Position numbers and translations under genes: made by a program. Shown piece by piece: positions 63,915-64,000 of a DNA stretch of 64,000 nt. Position 1 is the first letter of the stretch. Every line of letters starts with the position of its first letter. Under the pieces are notes generated by a model. The model saw only the letters and a list, made by a program, of their open reading frames with translations. It had not been told where the DNA came from and ran no database searches. Origin of the DNA: Halocatena halophila. GTDB lineage: Archaea > Halobacteriota > Halobacteria > Halobacteriales > Haloarculaceae. The stretch is taken from contig CP071306.1 of assembly GCA_027563145.1 (NCBI GenBank), positions 620,001 through 684,000 of the forward strand, in the 5' to 3' direction.

Positions 63915-64000
63915 TTTCTGGAAACTCACACGTCCGTGCCGTATAAAGATTGAGGCATGACGTGCCGGCGCCACAATGTCATTTCAAAATCATGAAATGT

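Noticed and set aside
1..64000. tRNA, rRNA, CRISPR arrays, intact transposase or integrase genes
   Set aside because: No cloverleaf with T-loop motif, no regularly spaced repeats and no recombinase motifs were found on reading; the frequent TTCGA words are codon-driven.

Overview
The window looks like chromosomal DNA of a halophilic archaeon (class Halobacteria). The proteins are strongly acidic and the DNA is GC-rich with frequent CGA/TCG words. There are several Tat-lipoproteins (RR motif plus lipobox). Many genes have a TATA box centred about 26 bases before the start codon, the layout of leaderless archaeal transcripts. Archaeal markers include Pelota, a Lhr-type helicase, an Obg-like GTPase (NOG1 type), Sec61-beta, FAU-1, AglJ and a geranylgeranyl reductase-family protein. 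No genus is assigned. No tRNA, rRNA, CRISPR array or intact transposase was seen.

Layout. 1-7.7 kb: AK6-like kinase (cut by the window edge), hisC, an MFS transporter, a HisG-like paralogue, a PQQ-repeat lipoprotein, a coiled-coil protein and a UlaG-like hydrolase, followed by a hairpin-rich non-coding array. 7.9-14.7 kb: a same-strand block of a Tat-lipoprotein, a membrane spermidine-synthase-fold protein, a DUF2617-like protein, a beta-repeat/zinc-ribbon protein and a pentapeptide-repeat potassium-channel fusion. This is the best candidate for an undescribed system. 14.7-20 kb: RNA and DNA quality control (Lhr, an RNase Z-like hydrolase, Pelota). 20.8-22 kb: an AT-rich island with one Tat-exported protein and a second hairpin array. 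22.6-30.8 kb: a complete leucine/isoleucine/valine operon (leuA-ilvB-ilvN-ilvC-ORF71-leuC-leuD-leuB). It has an Ile/Val-containing 19-codon leader ORF with an overlapping hairpin before ilvB, and a frame conflict at the start of leuA. 32.4-35 kb: a tungstate/molybdate ABC permease and binding protein with a divergent ModE-like regulator. 35-39.1 kb: a biotin operon, bioB-bioU-bioF-bioD, where a BioU-type gene stands in for bioA.

39-46 kb: Dps ferritin, small haloarchaeal proteins, AglJ glycosyltransferase, two ribbon-helix-helix proteins, RlmE. 46-54.4 kb: geranylgeranyl reductase family, UvrA, a UvrD-type helicase, a PrsW protease and riboflavin synthase. 54.4-64 kb: FAU-1, a HAD phosphatase, three tandem GNAT acetyltransferases, an SDR, EngB, NOG1, HisE, a bifunctional-nuclease-domain protein, PdxT, SecG, thioredoxin and a winged-helix regulator.

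Most of the window is core metabolism and information processing. Gene starts were chosen from TATA spacing, Shine-Dalgarno-like sequences, ATGA/GTGA overlaps and family length. DUF numbers are given from memory of the families and should be read as tentative.
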